A stretch of 64,000 bases of DNA. Source: Ceratodon purpureus (lineage: Eukaryota; Streptophyta; Bryopsida; Pseudoditrichales; Ditrichaceae). Below are positions 12,746-26,025 of this stretch, piece by piece. Numbering within the stretch: position 1 is the stretch's first letter; each line of letters begins with the position of its first letter. The position numbers and the translations under genes are program-made. The notes beneath the pieces are model-generated. The model had not been told where the DNA came from and did not search any database. It saw nothing but the letters and a program-made list of their open reading frames with translations. The stretch is from NCBI GenBank assembly GCA_014871385.1, contig CM026426.1, positions 95,772,572-95,836,571 of the forward strand, given 5' to 3'.

Positions 12746-13129
12746 TTGCCTTTATCTCAATTACCGCTTGATCCAAGTCAACCATCTTCTTCAAGGCGGC
12801 ATTTGCGAGATGAGTTGGGGCCTTCTGAGCGTTGTGTGCAACCACAAACAGAGCCAGGTATCCCGCAATTCTCACTTCCAGCCTTGCAATTGGATTACAG
12901 AGCTTTGGTTATCGTTTTGGAGTCTGAGCCTACGCTTTCCGAAAATTATCAAATGGTGTTTGAGGGGTGCTTTGAGAACAACAATGAAGGACAAATGGTG
13001 AGCCGCATTTCTAACGAAGTTGGCCATTGCTTTTGGCTTCAAGGACAACTCAATCTCCTGACTAGGGAACGGAGGGCAAACTTCATTGCTGCGGCTATTT
13101 TGCGTATTTTGGAGTTTCCGAGTGTTTGA
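12746..13129 (+). mobile_element. Fossil piece related to the Gypsy 3' accessory ORF
   Basis: This 127-codon frame resembles the extra frame downstream of the chromodomain in the Gypsy element at 52.7-60.2 kb. Both have an N-terminal Ser/Arg-Pro basic patch (SRRHLRDE here, SRRRPRDE there), then VIVLESEP / VLVLEVEP, then a closing motif GHCFWLQGQLNLLTRERR / GHYRWLQGPMSHLPRARQ. It is therefore read as a relic of a related LTR element. No matching LTR pair was found around it, so its limits are unknown. Confidence 0.5.
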
Positions 13130-13721
13130 AGTTGATGCTTCCTTTTGTTGGGATTTTAGTGCTGGTTTGGCAGATTTTTAGCTTTAGTTTTGAGTTTTAT
13201 TTCCACCAATTGGTTTTATTTGGAGTTGAATGAAAGCTAGTTACTTGCTTTACTTCTATTTAGTTAATTTTGAGGTTTGTGGACCCAAAGATGACTTAGT
13301 TAAATGATAAGATAGAATTGGATGGAGCCTATGGCTAGAAAAATGCTCGCATGGGCGAGGCATGGATTGAGGTGGCCGGATTTGGAAGGATATGGGGAGA
13401 GGGGAATCCTCCTCTCTCCTTGTCGTTGTTTTAGTTTTGTGAGGTGTATTGGAGTGAAGCAAGCCGAGACTTGAATCGCACTCTGTGTACTGTGTGAGTA
13501 AGATTTGGTTATAAAAATTTGTGGAATTAAAGATGATGAGTATATACTTCTTTTTGGCGTTGGTTTCACTTGATTTGGAGCTCTTATGAGTGTTTTGAGA
13601 GCGTTTGAGTAAGGAGTGGTCTGCTGTTACCCAAAGCGAGGAACAGAGATTTTGTACCTTTCCTATAGTTGCAATTCTTGTTGAAGCAAAGTGAAAAGTA
13701 GAGAAAGTGTAGAACTTGTTG

Positions 13722-14100
13722 TTAGCTTTCCATAGAGCTAACACACTTACAAAAAGCATTCGTAAATCCTGAGTTATGTGCAAATAAGTGAAGTAGTACA
13801 CACTGCCGCTCAAGATTTTTGATACAAAGGTTTGAGTGCTCATATCTTATAGACAGTGACATTGTTTCAAATGAAAATTTGACGCACTATAGCAAACTGT
13901 CTTAGCTTTTTATTGAGCTTCTACACTTGTAGTAAGCATCCGTGAATCCTGAGTTATGAGCAAATAAGTGGAGTAGTATACATTGCAGCTCAAGATTTTT
14001 ATAGTGAAGTTTGAAAGCTCATATCTTATGGGCAGTAGCTGTGTTTCAATTGAAAATTTGATGCACCATAGCAAACTGTCTTAGCTTTTAGATGAGCTAT
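13722..14100 (+). repeat. About 181-bp tandem duplication
   Basis: Two full and one partial diverged copies of a roughly 181-bp unit. Each contains CTGAGTTATG, then GCTCAAGATTTTT, then GCTCATATCTTAT, and ends near GCAAACTGTCTTAGC. Unit starts are near 13722, 13903 and 14083. It lies downstream of the Gypsy-related piece and may be part of that element's tail. Confidence 0.7.
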
Positions 14101-14310
14101 CATTTATCTGAAGTGAAGCTGTTGAATGTTTTTGGTGACTGTTTTAGTACTGCTGGTTCAGAAGAGGTCCGAATTGAAGATTTGAAGAATTTGAAGACTT
14201 GAAGAATAGAAGAGTCAAGTGAAGATTTACATTGCAAGGACCTATCCTTTGATATGGGCATGTGACTTTGTTATTCCTAACCTGATTAGGAGGCACGTTG
14301 TGAATTTGGT

Positions 14311-14440
14311 ATGGTAAACCTTGTTGCGGGTTTGGCCTGAGGTAACAATCAGCCTTACCTCATTTTGTGTTGTCATTTTTTTGCTTTTTAAACCTTGCTA
14401 CGGGTTTGGCCTGAGGTAACAATCATCTTTACCTCATTGA
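14311..14440 (+). repeat. 78-bp-spaced direct repeat
   Basis: Two copies of an approximately 50-bp sequence that starts with AAACCTTG and contains GGGTTTGGCCTGAGGTAACA. They begin at about 14313 and 14391. Non-coding; possibly part of the same relic. Confidence 0.65.
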
Positions 14441-15325
14441 TTGTCGTGGGCAACGAAGTAAGGTTAATGGCCCACATTGTTGAATCTTATGTCGTTCTCA
14501 CAGTGAGATTAGGTTGATGACCAGTAGACTGTGAATTTGAAACTTTAGGATTCATATTGACTTACGATTCAGCTCGTGGTCTGCCGTCCGTTCTACCCGT
14601 CCTATATCCCGTGGTTTCTTATCCCCTCTTTGACCTTTGAGCCCCTAGAGCCATAACAAGATAGGCCAACGGAGAGCTGATTGAAGATTCAAGAATCAAA
14701 GGAACATTGATCAAGAATCTCTCCTCGCTAAGTAAATTTCAGCTGCAGCTAGAATCCATGTGATTTCCCATAGCAAACCCCTCTCTACTCAACACCATGC
14801 ATGATAAGTATGACGTCCAAGTACATTGTTAGGAATACCCCTTGGAATTCAAAACTTATCCACTCCGTCCGATTTAAGGAAGACTTCCGTGTCCGGGTCT
14901 ACACCATCTGCTTAGGCTTTTGCTATCTTCTGACGACCTATGTGTTTTTTCCTTCCAACATAGTGACGTTGCTCCTCTTTGGCACTGCTTCCTCACACAT
15001 TCCCTTTGCTTTACTCTACAACCAAAACCCCACATAACCTAACAATAAACACATACTATACAATATGTCAACGTTCTCCATCAGTAATTTAGTAAACCAA
15101 AATCAGCAAAAAAAGAGAACTAAAATACTCTGCCATTGATACAAATGGTATCACTGAGAGGTACATTCCCAGAGACTTCCATAGAAGGCAGTTTACGGCA
15201 AAGTATTGTCCAAAAGAGCATCAACAACATAGCGAGCTATGACATAAAATAAAAAACATCCTATGAACAATAAAGACGTTCAAAAATAAGAACATCGGCG
15301 ATGGCAAAGACAGTGCAACGAGAAA

Positions 15326-15932
15326 TTAGGGTTTGGGTATAAGACAAATACCCTCTTCACCGCTGTCGTAGGATCTATCATCACTACTGCTGCCTTTGTC
15401 TTCTGACTCCCCCTCACAGTACGGTGTTGCGACTTTCCCACTTACACTCTGTGAACCAGCTCTAATTCTTTCACTCCGCCTAATTGATTCTCCCCAATCG
15501 CGATGTATTTTACCGCGTGTTTTCTTCTTCTTCCCAAAGATAGCGCAATTGCTATAACAAGAACAATGCTAATTACAAACATGGAACTTCAACGAACTGG
15601 ATTAGGTAGGACACGAGAAGGCACACACTTCAAGACGTTATGGCCGAGGGTATAAACAAAGTAATAATGGGCGACAAGAAATCACAACCGTCCATTAATA
15701 CATGTGGCTACTATCCAACGTGTGAGACGATATGACTCTAGGGTTTGGAATCTCAAAGCAAAACTTACAAAACATCAGCTGCTTCAAGTGCAGATTGAAG
15801 GTAGGCCTGGTTGCTTGCTATCCTTGCCTTGCTCAGGAACTCCCACTCGTTCCTTTCTTTGTTTCCTCCTTCGGATTCCATGCTGTCGGGCTCCGAATTA
15901 TCGTCGCTCTTCGAAGCTCTCTTTCGTGACAT
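15326..15932 (-). CDS. Small charged nuclear-type protein, two exons
   Basis: Exons 15932-15769 and 15551-15326 on the minus strand, 390 nt, 129 aa. The ATG at 15932 is followed by MSRKRASKSDDNSEPDSMES. The donor is GTAAGT and the acceptor TTATAG, and the joined frame continues into FNCAIFGKKKKTRGKIHRD. The C-terminal half is rich in Ser, Glu and Asp (SEDKGSSSDDRSYDSGEEG) and ends at TAA. The composition fits an intrinsically disordered nuclear protein with a basic patch KKKKTRGK. An alternative donor (G|GTATTT at 15352/15351) would let it continue into exons not found. A telo-box-like AAACCCTAA lies at the stop on the minus strand. No family recognised. Confidence 0.45.
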
Positions 15933-16109
15933 CCTATCCCCAATTGACAGACTCAGGCTTCCTTACGTGCAACAACATACAGAGTAGAGTCCTTCCGAAC
16001 AACAATTTGGGCTACATACGCGAAGAAGAGTGGAGGTGTATGAAACATCTGAAGGGAATTGGATCAGTTTATGCGCGAGGAGACTACAGGTTCTGCTCTT
16101 TTTGACACA

Positions 16110-17380
16110 CTCTATGTGATGAGACTTTTGGCATTCTAGCTCCACATGTACAGATGTCAGTGACCTGTTAGTAAATTTAGAAACTTTTGATACATTTTAT
16201 TGTAGCGTTCATCATACTTCTGTAGTTGCATCAGCTGTATGTGTGGATTTTTTTCAATGTGATCGTTCAACACTCCTCTTATGGGAATAAAAAGATCTGC
16301 CTACTGAAGTGCACGGTCAAAAATGTTGTTGAAGTACGTAGCCTCGAATCTCCTATCTTCATCGTTAAGTATCATTAGCGACATCTCATATTCTATTACA
16401 GAGAGTTGTAGAGTATGCGTGCAAGCTTGTAGGCAATCGGATTGTTTCATATAACTTTGAATCTTCAATGCGGCTACAGCCTACGTATTATTGAAATGTT
16501 CTCAGTTTTCAAAGGAAGTTAATCGCCTCCGACGTAGCGGATGATACTCTCTTATCTCAGCGTGCATAGATTCCTAGGGTGGAAGGTGTCAGGGTTTATG
16601 GCATTTACCGGTAAGTTCATCCACATGTGGATTCTCAAAATGGACAGCGATTTGAGTACCAGAATTTGTACAGACTGGGCATGATTATCAAAAACAAGTT
16701 TATTATAGACCAATGTTTCCTTGAGCTTATTGTTTTCACCACCCCATCCTCCCGATTTATTACGTAAGGATAATGTCATCTTGAGGTTTCTCACAATTGC
16801 GTGGCATTGCATTATCGCCGATTCTACTCTTACATCAACGACAGTAAGAAGTCACATCTTCCGTCAATAATTCAAATATCACCGTCAGACAGACTTCAAG
16901 CAAGTAAGTCATTCAATTAATTTACTGTCGCCTCCTCTTCCATGAAACACTTTTTTTGTTTTAAATTGTCTGATATCAAATACAACTTACTTTGTATTTT
17001 CAAGAGTACAAATGAACATCAGAATGTAATGATTTACAATACATAGTCTTTTTTTCTTTTACAAGGACACTAGTTCTTGATAGTTCATATTTATACGTTT
17101 TCCATTTGATTATTTGAGTAGTTCAATGACGTCTACTGCTCATAAGACAAACTCGAGATAAATATTGTGTAGTTAATGGGGGAAATAAGCATACATGTAT
17201 CAGAGCTGTCATCCGTTACTATTAAGCTATTTTCCTCTTCCCAAGGGTCATGTGATGCTCTATGAATGTAACATTCTGAGGTTAGTAAGGGTGTCGTTGA
17301 TAACTTAAAAACTTGACATAGCAAGTGTGTTGTATGGCAGAATGTCTTCCAGATGACCACTTTCAGACTCTAGGAGGTTG
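16110..17380. other. No recognisable gene
   Basis: AT-rich DNA with short frames only. I see no tandem array, RNA gene or CACTA-type terminal repeat marking the left end of the downstream transposase remnant. Confidence 0.45.
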
Positions 17381-17384
17381 GAAT

Positions 17385-20300
17385 CGGGGGACAATAAATT
17401 GTGGCTTCGAGATCAAGAGAAAGCCTCACTTTATAGTTTCAACAGGATACCATGTCCATGCAAGCAACACATGGGCGTAGGATTACCTTTTGGAATAGAG
17501 GAAGTTAAAAGACATTTATTGAGATTTGGTTGATCACCAGAATGCAGGACATGGAGGGGTCCTCAGGACCAAGACTCTTCCGACGAAGAGTGGAAGAGAG
17601 ATTTTTCGGAGAAAATTGCTGAGACATCTTCCCGACCAGCAGAAAGGAATAGCGGTCTTAAGATGCGGGAAATGATGCAAGACATGTATCAACAGGTTCA
17701 AGCAGTCGCGGAAACAGAAGACTGGCTGAATGACATAAGCATGGCGGCTATAGAGACGGTCAATGACATAAGTGGTATCAATGACGACATCACCGAAAGA
17801 AGGGAGCCCTCGGCTACTGAGGAGAACCGTGAAGAATTTCAATCAGATGAAGGAGTACTGCCAGAAACACGTATCGGAAGTGAAGAACAACGTCATTGTC
17901 AACCAATAGAGGAAGTAGGTGAACCATCCGGTGAATGCAATTTTAGGACTACATCGAATACTAGTAACGACAACGGTTGGCAACAAGATATGGATAACGA
18001 GCGCTTAGAAGCTGAGAGATTGCGCGATGCACAAGCTTTGGAGGACGCTTTGTAGCTTCTTTATAGGGGATCATCAATTTCGAAACTTGGAGCCATTGTC
18101 ATGCTAGTCAACTTGATTGCAACACATCCAGGCTTCACTGAAAAAGCCGCTGACGATATGTTTGCAACAATCACATGTCTGTTACCTTTTGACAATTGCT
18201 TACCTGCTTCCCTTTATCAAGCAAAGAATTTAACAAAGCGCCTTGGATTGGATTTCAGGAATATTGACGGCTATCCTTCAGGGTGCATGTTGTTTGACCT
18301 GTCACGACAAGGGAACCGTGATCGACATCGAGAGAACAAGGAAAATCCCCAAAATGAATCTTACAGACTTCGAGGTGAGTATGTTCATAATTTGTCACGA
18401 AGTTACTATCTCCTCTAGTATGTGCTTGATCGCTAAGAGAAGTCTACATTTAAATTTATGATTCCGGACAAACGACTGGCACAAACGTAGTGCCTTGATA
18501 TAATGTAGTGTGACAGTATTGGTCTGCGATTGACTTCTCTATTTAGTTGGTAATGTTGTTCTTAAATTCATGCTGCCCTGTCCACTTGTCATGAATCACT
18601 TTTAATTCAGTCGCTGGGAAATTGCCGCTGCAGGTGCTATGAATTAGTGCACATTTTTAGTATATGTTTATAAATCTGCCAAGCTTTCATTATATTGGTG
18701 ATAGTAACAAGCGTTTGACGTGATAAGGAGGAACCTAAAGCATTACAAACCCCAAAACTCTGCACTATTAGTTAGGACTGATGTCTTAGAAAAAATTGTG
18801 GGAATTAATTCGAGGACTCTTTACAGTCGATCTTCCCCATATTCCGAGTTCATAGTTTATCACGGCCTTCATAGGCGACGTTATGAACTTAGAAACTGTC
18901 AAAATGTAATTCTAATGACTATTCGTGGCCAACTTCGTTTGATTTAGGCAGGAAGAGGAAAAGAGGACGGAGTGACTATGGTGATGCATCAAACGATAAA
19001 CAAGGAACAACATCTACATCACAACGTCCATCCACATCTGCTCAACAACGGAACAGAGCAAAGACATCGAGGGCGAGTAGAAAGAGTATACCCGATCCAT
19101 CAAAAAAGCATGGAATTAAAAGAGCTAGCATCTTTTATGTACCGTACTAGCAGGCATGTGAGCACATGTTGATAAAAAATTCATGTACTATACAATTTTA
19201 AACAACTAGATCGTATTGTTGTCGGTAAACTACAGACAATGTTGCTTTGAATATCGAGAACACAGTCAATGCATTTTGTCACGATTCATGACCTAGTTTA
19301 AATATTGGTGCAGCACCTTCAAATCAGGAATACTCTCGACGTTTTGCATTGTGAAAAGATTTTTTCCGAAAATCTTTTGAAGAGAATCTGTGGATTCGGA
19401 AAAAGGATAGCGTGAAGGTCTGTCGAGATTTGCAACAAAGGGAAGGCATTCGGAGACATTTATGGATGGTTTGTGATCCTAAAAACCCTTCCAGAATGGT
19501 AAAACCAATGGCAAATTATGTATTAACTGCCAAGGAGTTTTATATATTTTGTATGAGGCTTGAAAACTTGAAAGTTCCTACCGGATACTGTTTGGAAATT
19601 GGTTGTCATATTTGGAATCAGAAGTTTGGTGCTCTAAAGTCTCACGACTACCACATTCTAGTACAGACACTGATTCCACTTGCAGTGAGGGGTTTAATGG
19701 AGCCGAACACTAGAATGCAATAATGAGAGCAACGCCCTTTATGGAGGAGGATATGTTGCAAAGTTTGGGACCCAACACACGCTGATGACTTACGTGAGGA
19801 TGTTGCTGTCACTTTGTGCTTGATGGAAATAACGTTTCCTTCCGCATTCTTCGATGTAATGTCTCACCTGCCCATTCACCTAGTTGATGAGTTGATTTTA
19901 CTGGGACCAACACAAGTTCGTTGGATATATCCAATCGAACGAACAATGATGATGCTAAAGAATCATGTGAAAATTTGTGCACGTCCAGAGGCATCTATTG
20001 CGCATGGATACTTGTTAGATGAGACTATGGGATTTGCAACATCCTACATGCACGGCTTCGAGGTTGTGAGGAGAAGAGTTTGAGACTGCGACCCGGAGGA
20101 CTGCGCTGAGTTCGAAGTACTTGAGGGAGCTCCAGTAGACGTCTCTCTTTCTCAAACACAGCACGACTATCTTCATAAGTTTGTTCTTCAGAATAGCATG
20201 CTCACTATTCAATATTACAGGTGAGTTAATTATATTCTGTATTGGATTAGAATGGTGTTTTGATGGTATCTAGTTTGTTAATAATAGTTCCACATTAAAT

Positions 20301-22070
20301 TCTTTTAAATACATATGAACTTATTTCCACCATGAGCATGATAATCCAAATCCAATACATTTGGCTAGCAAAACTGGTGATATAATCTCGCTTTTGTAAG
20401 TTCTCTAAAAAAGGAATGGTACTTTAGTAAGTTTAACTTCTGTTTTAGTTTCAGTCTACATTGATATGGAGGATTTAAACAGCAGATTCGTATGTCATGT
20501 GAAAAGAAAAATTTATAATGCTGTTCAACTTCAGTGGCAGTGTTTTTTAGTTCTTTTATTCTGAGTAGAAGCTTGTTTTGATGATTACATTTACTCAGTA
20601 CTACGCGTAGCAGATGAAGTTGCACTTGTCTGCGATAAGAGCCATTGTTAGTAAAAAAAAATTCATCGTGTGCAGCCAGTGGGAGTCGGAGCGGAATAGA
20701 TTGGAACCAGATGTGAGTCCTCTCGATATATGGAAGCAACGAAAAATCCATTCTATTGATTTGGACATGAGGGGGGAAGCACAATAAAGTGAACCAAAAA
20801 AGTGCTTATCTTTTCACCAATTTCAGCTCCTTCTGTAAACACTAGGGAAAGTGGGATCTATGTTATGTCGATGCAAGATTGAGTTTGGGATACGGAAAGT
20901 AGACTTGATCTTCTTCAACTTCCCAAAGTTGTGAGAGAGGACATTGAGTTTACAATGGAAAACGGAGACGTTGAACTCGGGCAAAGTGAATGGGCTCATT
21001 TGGAAAAGTGAACAAAATGGTTTAGGGTTTTGTCCGAAATCACTTTTAATTTCGCGGGGCCCTCCGTATGTTTAAAAGGTATTCTAAAATAATCAATTCA
21101 TATACTCATTGATTGATTTAGGGTTCCAAAAGTATCGCAAGGATGCTTTTTAAGAGGGTCTTTTCCACGATACTTTTTGTCACTCTTTTTTCACCGAACA
21201 TTGTTTTTTAAATTGTAAAAAACATCATCTAAAGACAATAGAGGGCCCCAAATGAAGAAATCAAGACTTTGGAAAAGTTAATTTTCATGATTTAGAACTA
21301 GTTGTCAAATTTAGTTTCAATTCAGAATGTTCTTTTCATGAAGGTGAGTGTAAGATACCTTATGACACCTTAAAAAGTGACTAAAATGCTCAAAAACTAC
21401 ACCAAAATCCTCAAAATCAGCTTTGAGTCTTCAAAAACAGCACACTTCATATTCACTTGTTAGTGGTCACATTTTGCACTTTGTGGTCCACTTTATTGTG
21501 CTCCTCCCCATGAACGACCCAAATGAATCAGACTTGGTACTTTTATCCAACCCTCTATCGTTGACATGTTAAAGATATGCTAAAATGACTGCATAGGAGA
21601 ACCATTGGAGAGTGGAGGACGACATCAGCAAGTCTATGAATTTGTATGACAGCGGGGTGGCTTGTTTCGAAGCAAACAAACAGTCAGCAGGGTCTGAAAA
21701 GGATTATGTCGGCGTTGTGGAGGACATACTAGTACCTGATTACGGTGATTTGAGAACACTTGTGATTATTTTATCGTGCATTTGGAAGAAACGCGTGGAC
21801 AATCGAAACAAAGAGACATACGTTCGTGATTAAGATGGATTTTTAGTCGTAAATTTCAAACACAACCTGTCGAAGTCCATTGATCCATACGTTTTTCCAA
21901 GTCAGTGTACAGAATTTTTTTTCTCAACTGATGACCTTCATCCTCCCGGGACTCATTGAAAAGTCGTGTTGAGGAAGGAAGCAAGGTCAAGGCGAATGGT
22001 CAAAGAAGACGATGATATTTTCATCACTACTACAGATGCTTCTGCTAACAACCTAATTGGGAGTTATTAA
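17385..22070 (+). pseudogene. CACTA (En/Spm) TNP2-type transposase, decayed
   Basis: Plus-strand pieces in TNP2 order. 17385-17520: Transpos_assoc-like zinc segment IPCPCKQHMG followed by VKRHLLRFG. 17663-18055: acidic linker. 18101-18300: LPFDNCLPASLYQAKNL..LGLDFRNIDGYP, the usual LP.S.YEAK..LGL block. 19412-19723: KVCRDLQ, PMANYVLTAKEFYIFC, LKVPTGY, KFGALKSHDYHILVQTLIPLAVRG. 19745-20083: VTLCLMEITFPSAFFDVMSHLPIHLVDE then RWIYPIERTM and ARPEASIAHGYL (DUF4218-type). 21612-22070: DUF4216-type end (DYVGVVEDILVPDYG, SIDPYVFPSQCTEFFF). Stops at 21831 and about 21957 lie inside the last block, and other parts change frame, so it is inactive. Terminal CACTA repeats were not found. Confidence 0.75.
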
Positions 22071-22316
22071 ATCAACCTATTGAACCAAACTTAATTGGAG
22101 CGATAGTATTGAATACAACAGAGAACGCTATCGCAATGTAGGGCTTTGACAAGGGGGTTGGACAGAAGTGGAAATCACAGGAGAGACACACCTCCGGTCT
22201 TCATTTAGAAGATATGCATAAATTGAAGGCTGCGTAATGAAAGGAACATTGCATCTTCTTTTTTAATTTTGTGTTGGAGGAGAAGGTATGTTACAATTGT
22301 AGAAACACATGCATTA

Positions 22317-22764
22317 AGGTAGAATGACCTTAAACCGTGCGGCCCCCCAGAAGCGCAGGGTAGACCGCCCCTGTAGCCGCCCATGGCATGGACCTTATTG
22401 CGTGCACAGCAATTTCATAAATAGTGACTCGATATGGACATGTGTAGGGAGGTGGTTGGTTCATGGTTCATGGTTCATGGTTCATGGTTCATTAACTCTA
22501 TTTTGCACGGTTTTAGCTACATGCGTGAGCGCCACAAAGTACTCGTCTGCCGGATAAAAAGGAGAGTCTACTGATCACTTTAAGGTCATGTACACTTTTC
22601 GCTTCAAAAATTTGTAGTAAATTCAGTTTTCGCTATTTAATTCTGGAAATTTTTGCATTCACTCTCCCTCCTGTTTCCCCATCCAAGAAAAATTACAAAT
22701 AGTACACACGAGGTCCACAACCATGCTGAATCTCTTATTCGCACGGTTTAAGGTCATTCTACCT
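22317..22764. mobile_element. 448-bp MITE with TA target duplication
   Basis: Perfect terminal inverted repeats of about 25 bp (left end begins AGGTAGAATGACCTTAAACC). They are flanked by TA on both sides (22315-22316 and 22765-22766). There is no coding capacity. The TA duplication fits the Tc1/mariner group. Inside, at about 22457-22490, lie four copies of TGGTTCA in tandem. The perfect repeats suggest a fairly recent insertion, next to the decayed CACTA gene. Confidence 0.82.
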
Positions 22765-23387
22765 TACTTGTTGCATATGTTTGCTACTAAGTTGACACGT
22801 TTCTGAATGCCTCCCATATGATCTGTACAATTGACATTGAATTTCATGTCTGTTAAATAACCCTGTCGCACGTTAAGTAAAAATTCCTCAATTATTGGTA
22901 TCCATTAGTTTCAAGTTCAAAACAGTTTTGTATAAACCAATCTAGAGAGTGATATCTTATTAAAATATGAACAAGAGATTCACAAAGCGCATGTGTTGTC
23001 TGTTTTTCTATATCCATTCAACAATTTTTACAGTTTTCAACATCTGTGTGTGGATCTCAGAGTACCTACTAATGCACTGAGTACAAATCGAACAAAACAA
23101 GGTGTGCAATGGGAGATTGGAAGAAAATTAGGAATAAGCACTATTGGGATGATCTCTTTGAGTCTGAAGACAGTTCGGATACGTTTTTTCCCAAGTAAGC
23201 GATGACTGTTGACATTACAGTCCTATTTGATGTTGTTGTACCAATTAGTTACGTTTTTAATTTTCATTGTATGAATTTTTTGGTTTTTAATGGAACCTGC
23301 TTATTCAAATTTTTGTTTGTGAAAATCCAAAACCAAAAAATTAAAATTTAACGGAAGAGTTTTATGTTCGATTAGCTTGTCTATCAG

Positions 23388-24045
23388 GGTTGTCACGGTC
23401 GTCCGGGACGCTCGGGACGTGGGGACGTCCACGGACGTCCGCCAGCGCCAGAGGACGTCCTGTGACTTAGAAAAAAAAAATCACCCGCATAGGTTTCACC
23501 CCGGGGTGAAACCACACCTTCTACGCGGGGGAGGGGTTGCGGGGGAGGGTGCGGCCGTCGTCGCGGAGCGGGGGGGGGGCCGTCGGCCGCGTCGGGAAGG
23601 GGCCGTCCCCGGCGACGGCCCCTTGCCGTCGCCGCGGAGGGGGGGGGGGCCGTCTCCGGCGACGGCCCCTTGCCGTCGCCGCAGTGGGGGGGGCCGTCCC
23701 CGGCGACGGCCCCTTGCCGTCGCCGATGTGGAGGGGCCGTCCCCGGCGACGGCCCCTTCGACGGCCGTGACAATCCATGATCGGACGGCCCCTCGCTTGA
23801 CTTACGGCCTCGACGGCCGTCCTCCCTTGATTTTTAGGGCTTACCCCTTGGCATTTCATGGGATGAGTATAAAAGACCCCTCCTGAAAGTTGGCATTACA
23901 CTTCTGAATTGTACTCCATGTGCTACTAGTTGCACTAATATACGTGTGTATCTGTTGCATGGTGAACGGCGGCGTTCAGAAGTGTGTTGAATTGGAGCTT
24001 CTTCGGAGCCGAGGACGAGGCCGTCGCGGCCGCGGGAAATTTCCC
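23388..24045. repeat. GC-rich repeat island 1
   Basis: An abrupt switch from AT-rich DNA to almost pure G/C. It starts with ggacgtcc palindromes (23390-23460). At 23600-23765 four tandem units follow, each containing the 20-bp palindrome GGCCGTCCCCGGCGACGGCC (one copy has T for C) and then CCTTGCCGTCGCCG. Unit length is 45-52 bp, varying with G-runs. The right part (23770-24045) is less biased and ends in C and T runs. The long frames on both strands over it are by-products of composition. A similar island lies at 49715-50580. Confidence 0.7.
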
Positions 24046-24059
24046 TCCCCCCCCCTTTT

Positions 24060-25900
24060 TTTAAATACAAATGATAAAAACATATAATGCTACATCTTCC
24101 GACCACATATTAAACTAAACCTGTTAATTTCTTTCACCAATTAAAATCAGAACAGCAGTTAATGTAAACATGAATTAAAATACTTCATGGTATGCAAAGC
24201 ATCTAAATTCTTCAACGAGTCATTATTCCGTACGCTCCACCGAAGTTAATGTATGTGTCATTTATTCGAATCATTATTTCTGTTGTTTCTATCGTACGCA
24301 TTTCATGCTGTCTACCATCGCACTCCAGAAGTTCCTTGCAGAAATCGAACTCATCTAAACTTGTTTCAGAAATTGTAATCTAAATAGTTCTCCGTCTTCT
24401 TATTCTCCGCTTTGAATTTTTGTTTTTTTAAATACATAAGTACTTCTATTATACTTTCATTAAACGGCTTCATATTCTCAATTTAATTCGAGTTACCATC
24501 TCTTTATGTACTTTTAACGTTCCTCCCTCTATACAATTTCCACTTTCGAATATGGTTTTCATTTACTTCTTCTTTATTTTCCTCTATGTTTATTCCCCCC
24601 TAGTTTATGCCCTTTTTTTAACGTCTAATTTGTCTAATCTACAACTCCAACCCTCGAAGCTCCATAAATGTCAATTCGTGAATTTTTTCCTTTCATATCG
24701 TTTCGAACGTTCGTATTTTGATTTATTTCCTCCATGACCCATGTTAAAGTATATTTTACTAATTCGACCACTATTCCACCATTTTACTAATTCTACCCTA
24801 CTGCTTTAGTTTTGAATTATATTCTACTAGATGTACCCTACTGCTTTAGTTTTTATTGAGTACTGTACCCCTCTTTCATATATACGTTTTGAACTCTCCA
24901 TGTATCACTACATCATGGCCGACTTCTATTTCTTCTAATAATTATAATTTCGATACTTTCCCTCTCAAACTATTTTTTTTTCGTCTATTATTTTGATGGT
25001 TCACTCATTTGTTTACTTATGAATATACTTCTACTTCACAGCTTTCCCCAAGTGTATCAATACGTTATTTCTTAATATTACACCCGTCGTCGTTATAGTT
25101 CTAATATTCATATCCATCCTCAAACCTCTTGTTCTTTGTGTTGTTCATTAATTTAATTAATTACTATTCCGAAACAATACCACCCTACCAAACATCGTTC
25201 ATCAGTATTTTTAGTATTCCAATAATATATATATATTTCTAAAATTATGTCCCGTCAATATACGTTTTCGTGTAATAATTTTATTTCCGTACTTGTAGCT
25301 CCAAGTATTTCACGTCGTGACTTTTTAATTTTTCCTTGGTACAGTATAGTCTATGTGTCTCTATGAATTATCGTGCTTGTTAAATTCTCTCATTGTGTCA
25401 TTAGTAAGTGATTACTTTTGTACGTATATACTATACATTGTACAAGTTAGAATCCAATTCCATATTTATATTTACGTTAAAGTGTATATGAATAAACATA
25501 TATTCCTATAGTATATAATGTAAATGTGTTACCTAATTTATTTATTTCATATAAGTTACAAGTTACAACTCAATTCTGGGCGTGGGAAACTAGAATTGTT
25601 TATAAAAACAATGATTTCAATTTTAGTCGTTCACAAATTGGCATTATTCAGTGACGATTGAATGTTTTCTGTTTTTGTTTTGTTTTTTACTATTATCCCT
25701 TCCTCATCTCATAATGTGAGCTAGTGATTTTTTTTTTTTTTTAATGTTAACACAGTACTACGGTATGGAAGTGTGTAAAATAAAAGACATTAAAGTGCAA
25801 GGAGAGTTTTTATATTTCATATAACTCTAAACCACGCATGAGAAATTAGAATTGGACCATTTGTTATGAAAACAATGATTTGAGTTTTATTCCTCCCATG
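24060..25900. other. AT-rich DNA, no gene seen
   Basis: Very AT-rich, pyrimidine-leaning sequence with no convincing frame. Two diverged direct repeats of about 80 bp lie at about 25551-25640 and 25818-25900 (shared AACAATGATTT and flanks), the second ending just outside the left boundary of the large element. Confidence 0.55.
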
Positions 25901-25906
25901 AATTAA

Positions 25907-25929
25907 CATCATATTCATTAAAATGGGAC
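25907..25929 (+). repeat. Left terminal inverted repeat of the giant element
   Basis: Begins CATCATATTC and shares 21 identical bases with the right end. The same terminal sequence (one mismatch) closes copy 2 at 61905-61927, so this boundary is seen twice. Confidence 0.8.
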
Positions 25930-26025
25930 ATTAACGCATTTGTGGGACTAAGATCCCTAGTTTCTAGGATGTCCCTTACTATGAGCTAAATCTCTTTCCT
26001 AGTCAACAATGAGCTAAATAATTGC

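Noticed and set aside
17385-17400. CACTA-type terminal repeat at the left of the TNP2 remnant
   Set aside because: No CACTA-starting inverted pair could be found around 16-23 kb by reading.
23377-23886. Pro/Arg/Gly-rich proteins over GC island 1
   Set aside because: Frames open on both strands and in several phases at once, caused by extreme GC content.
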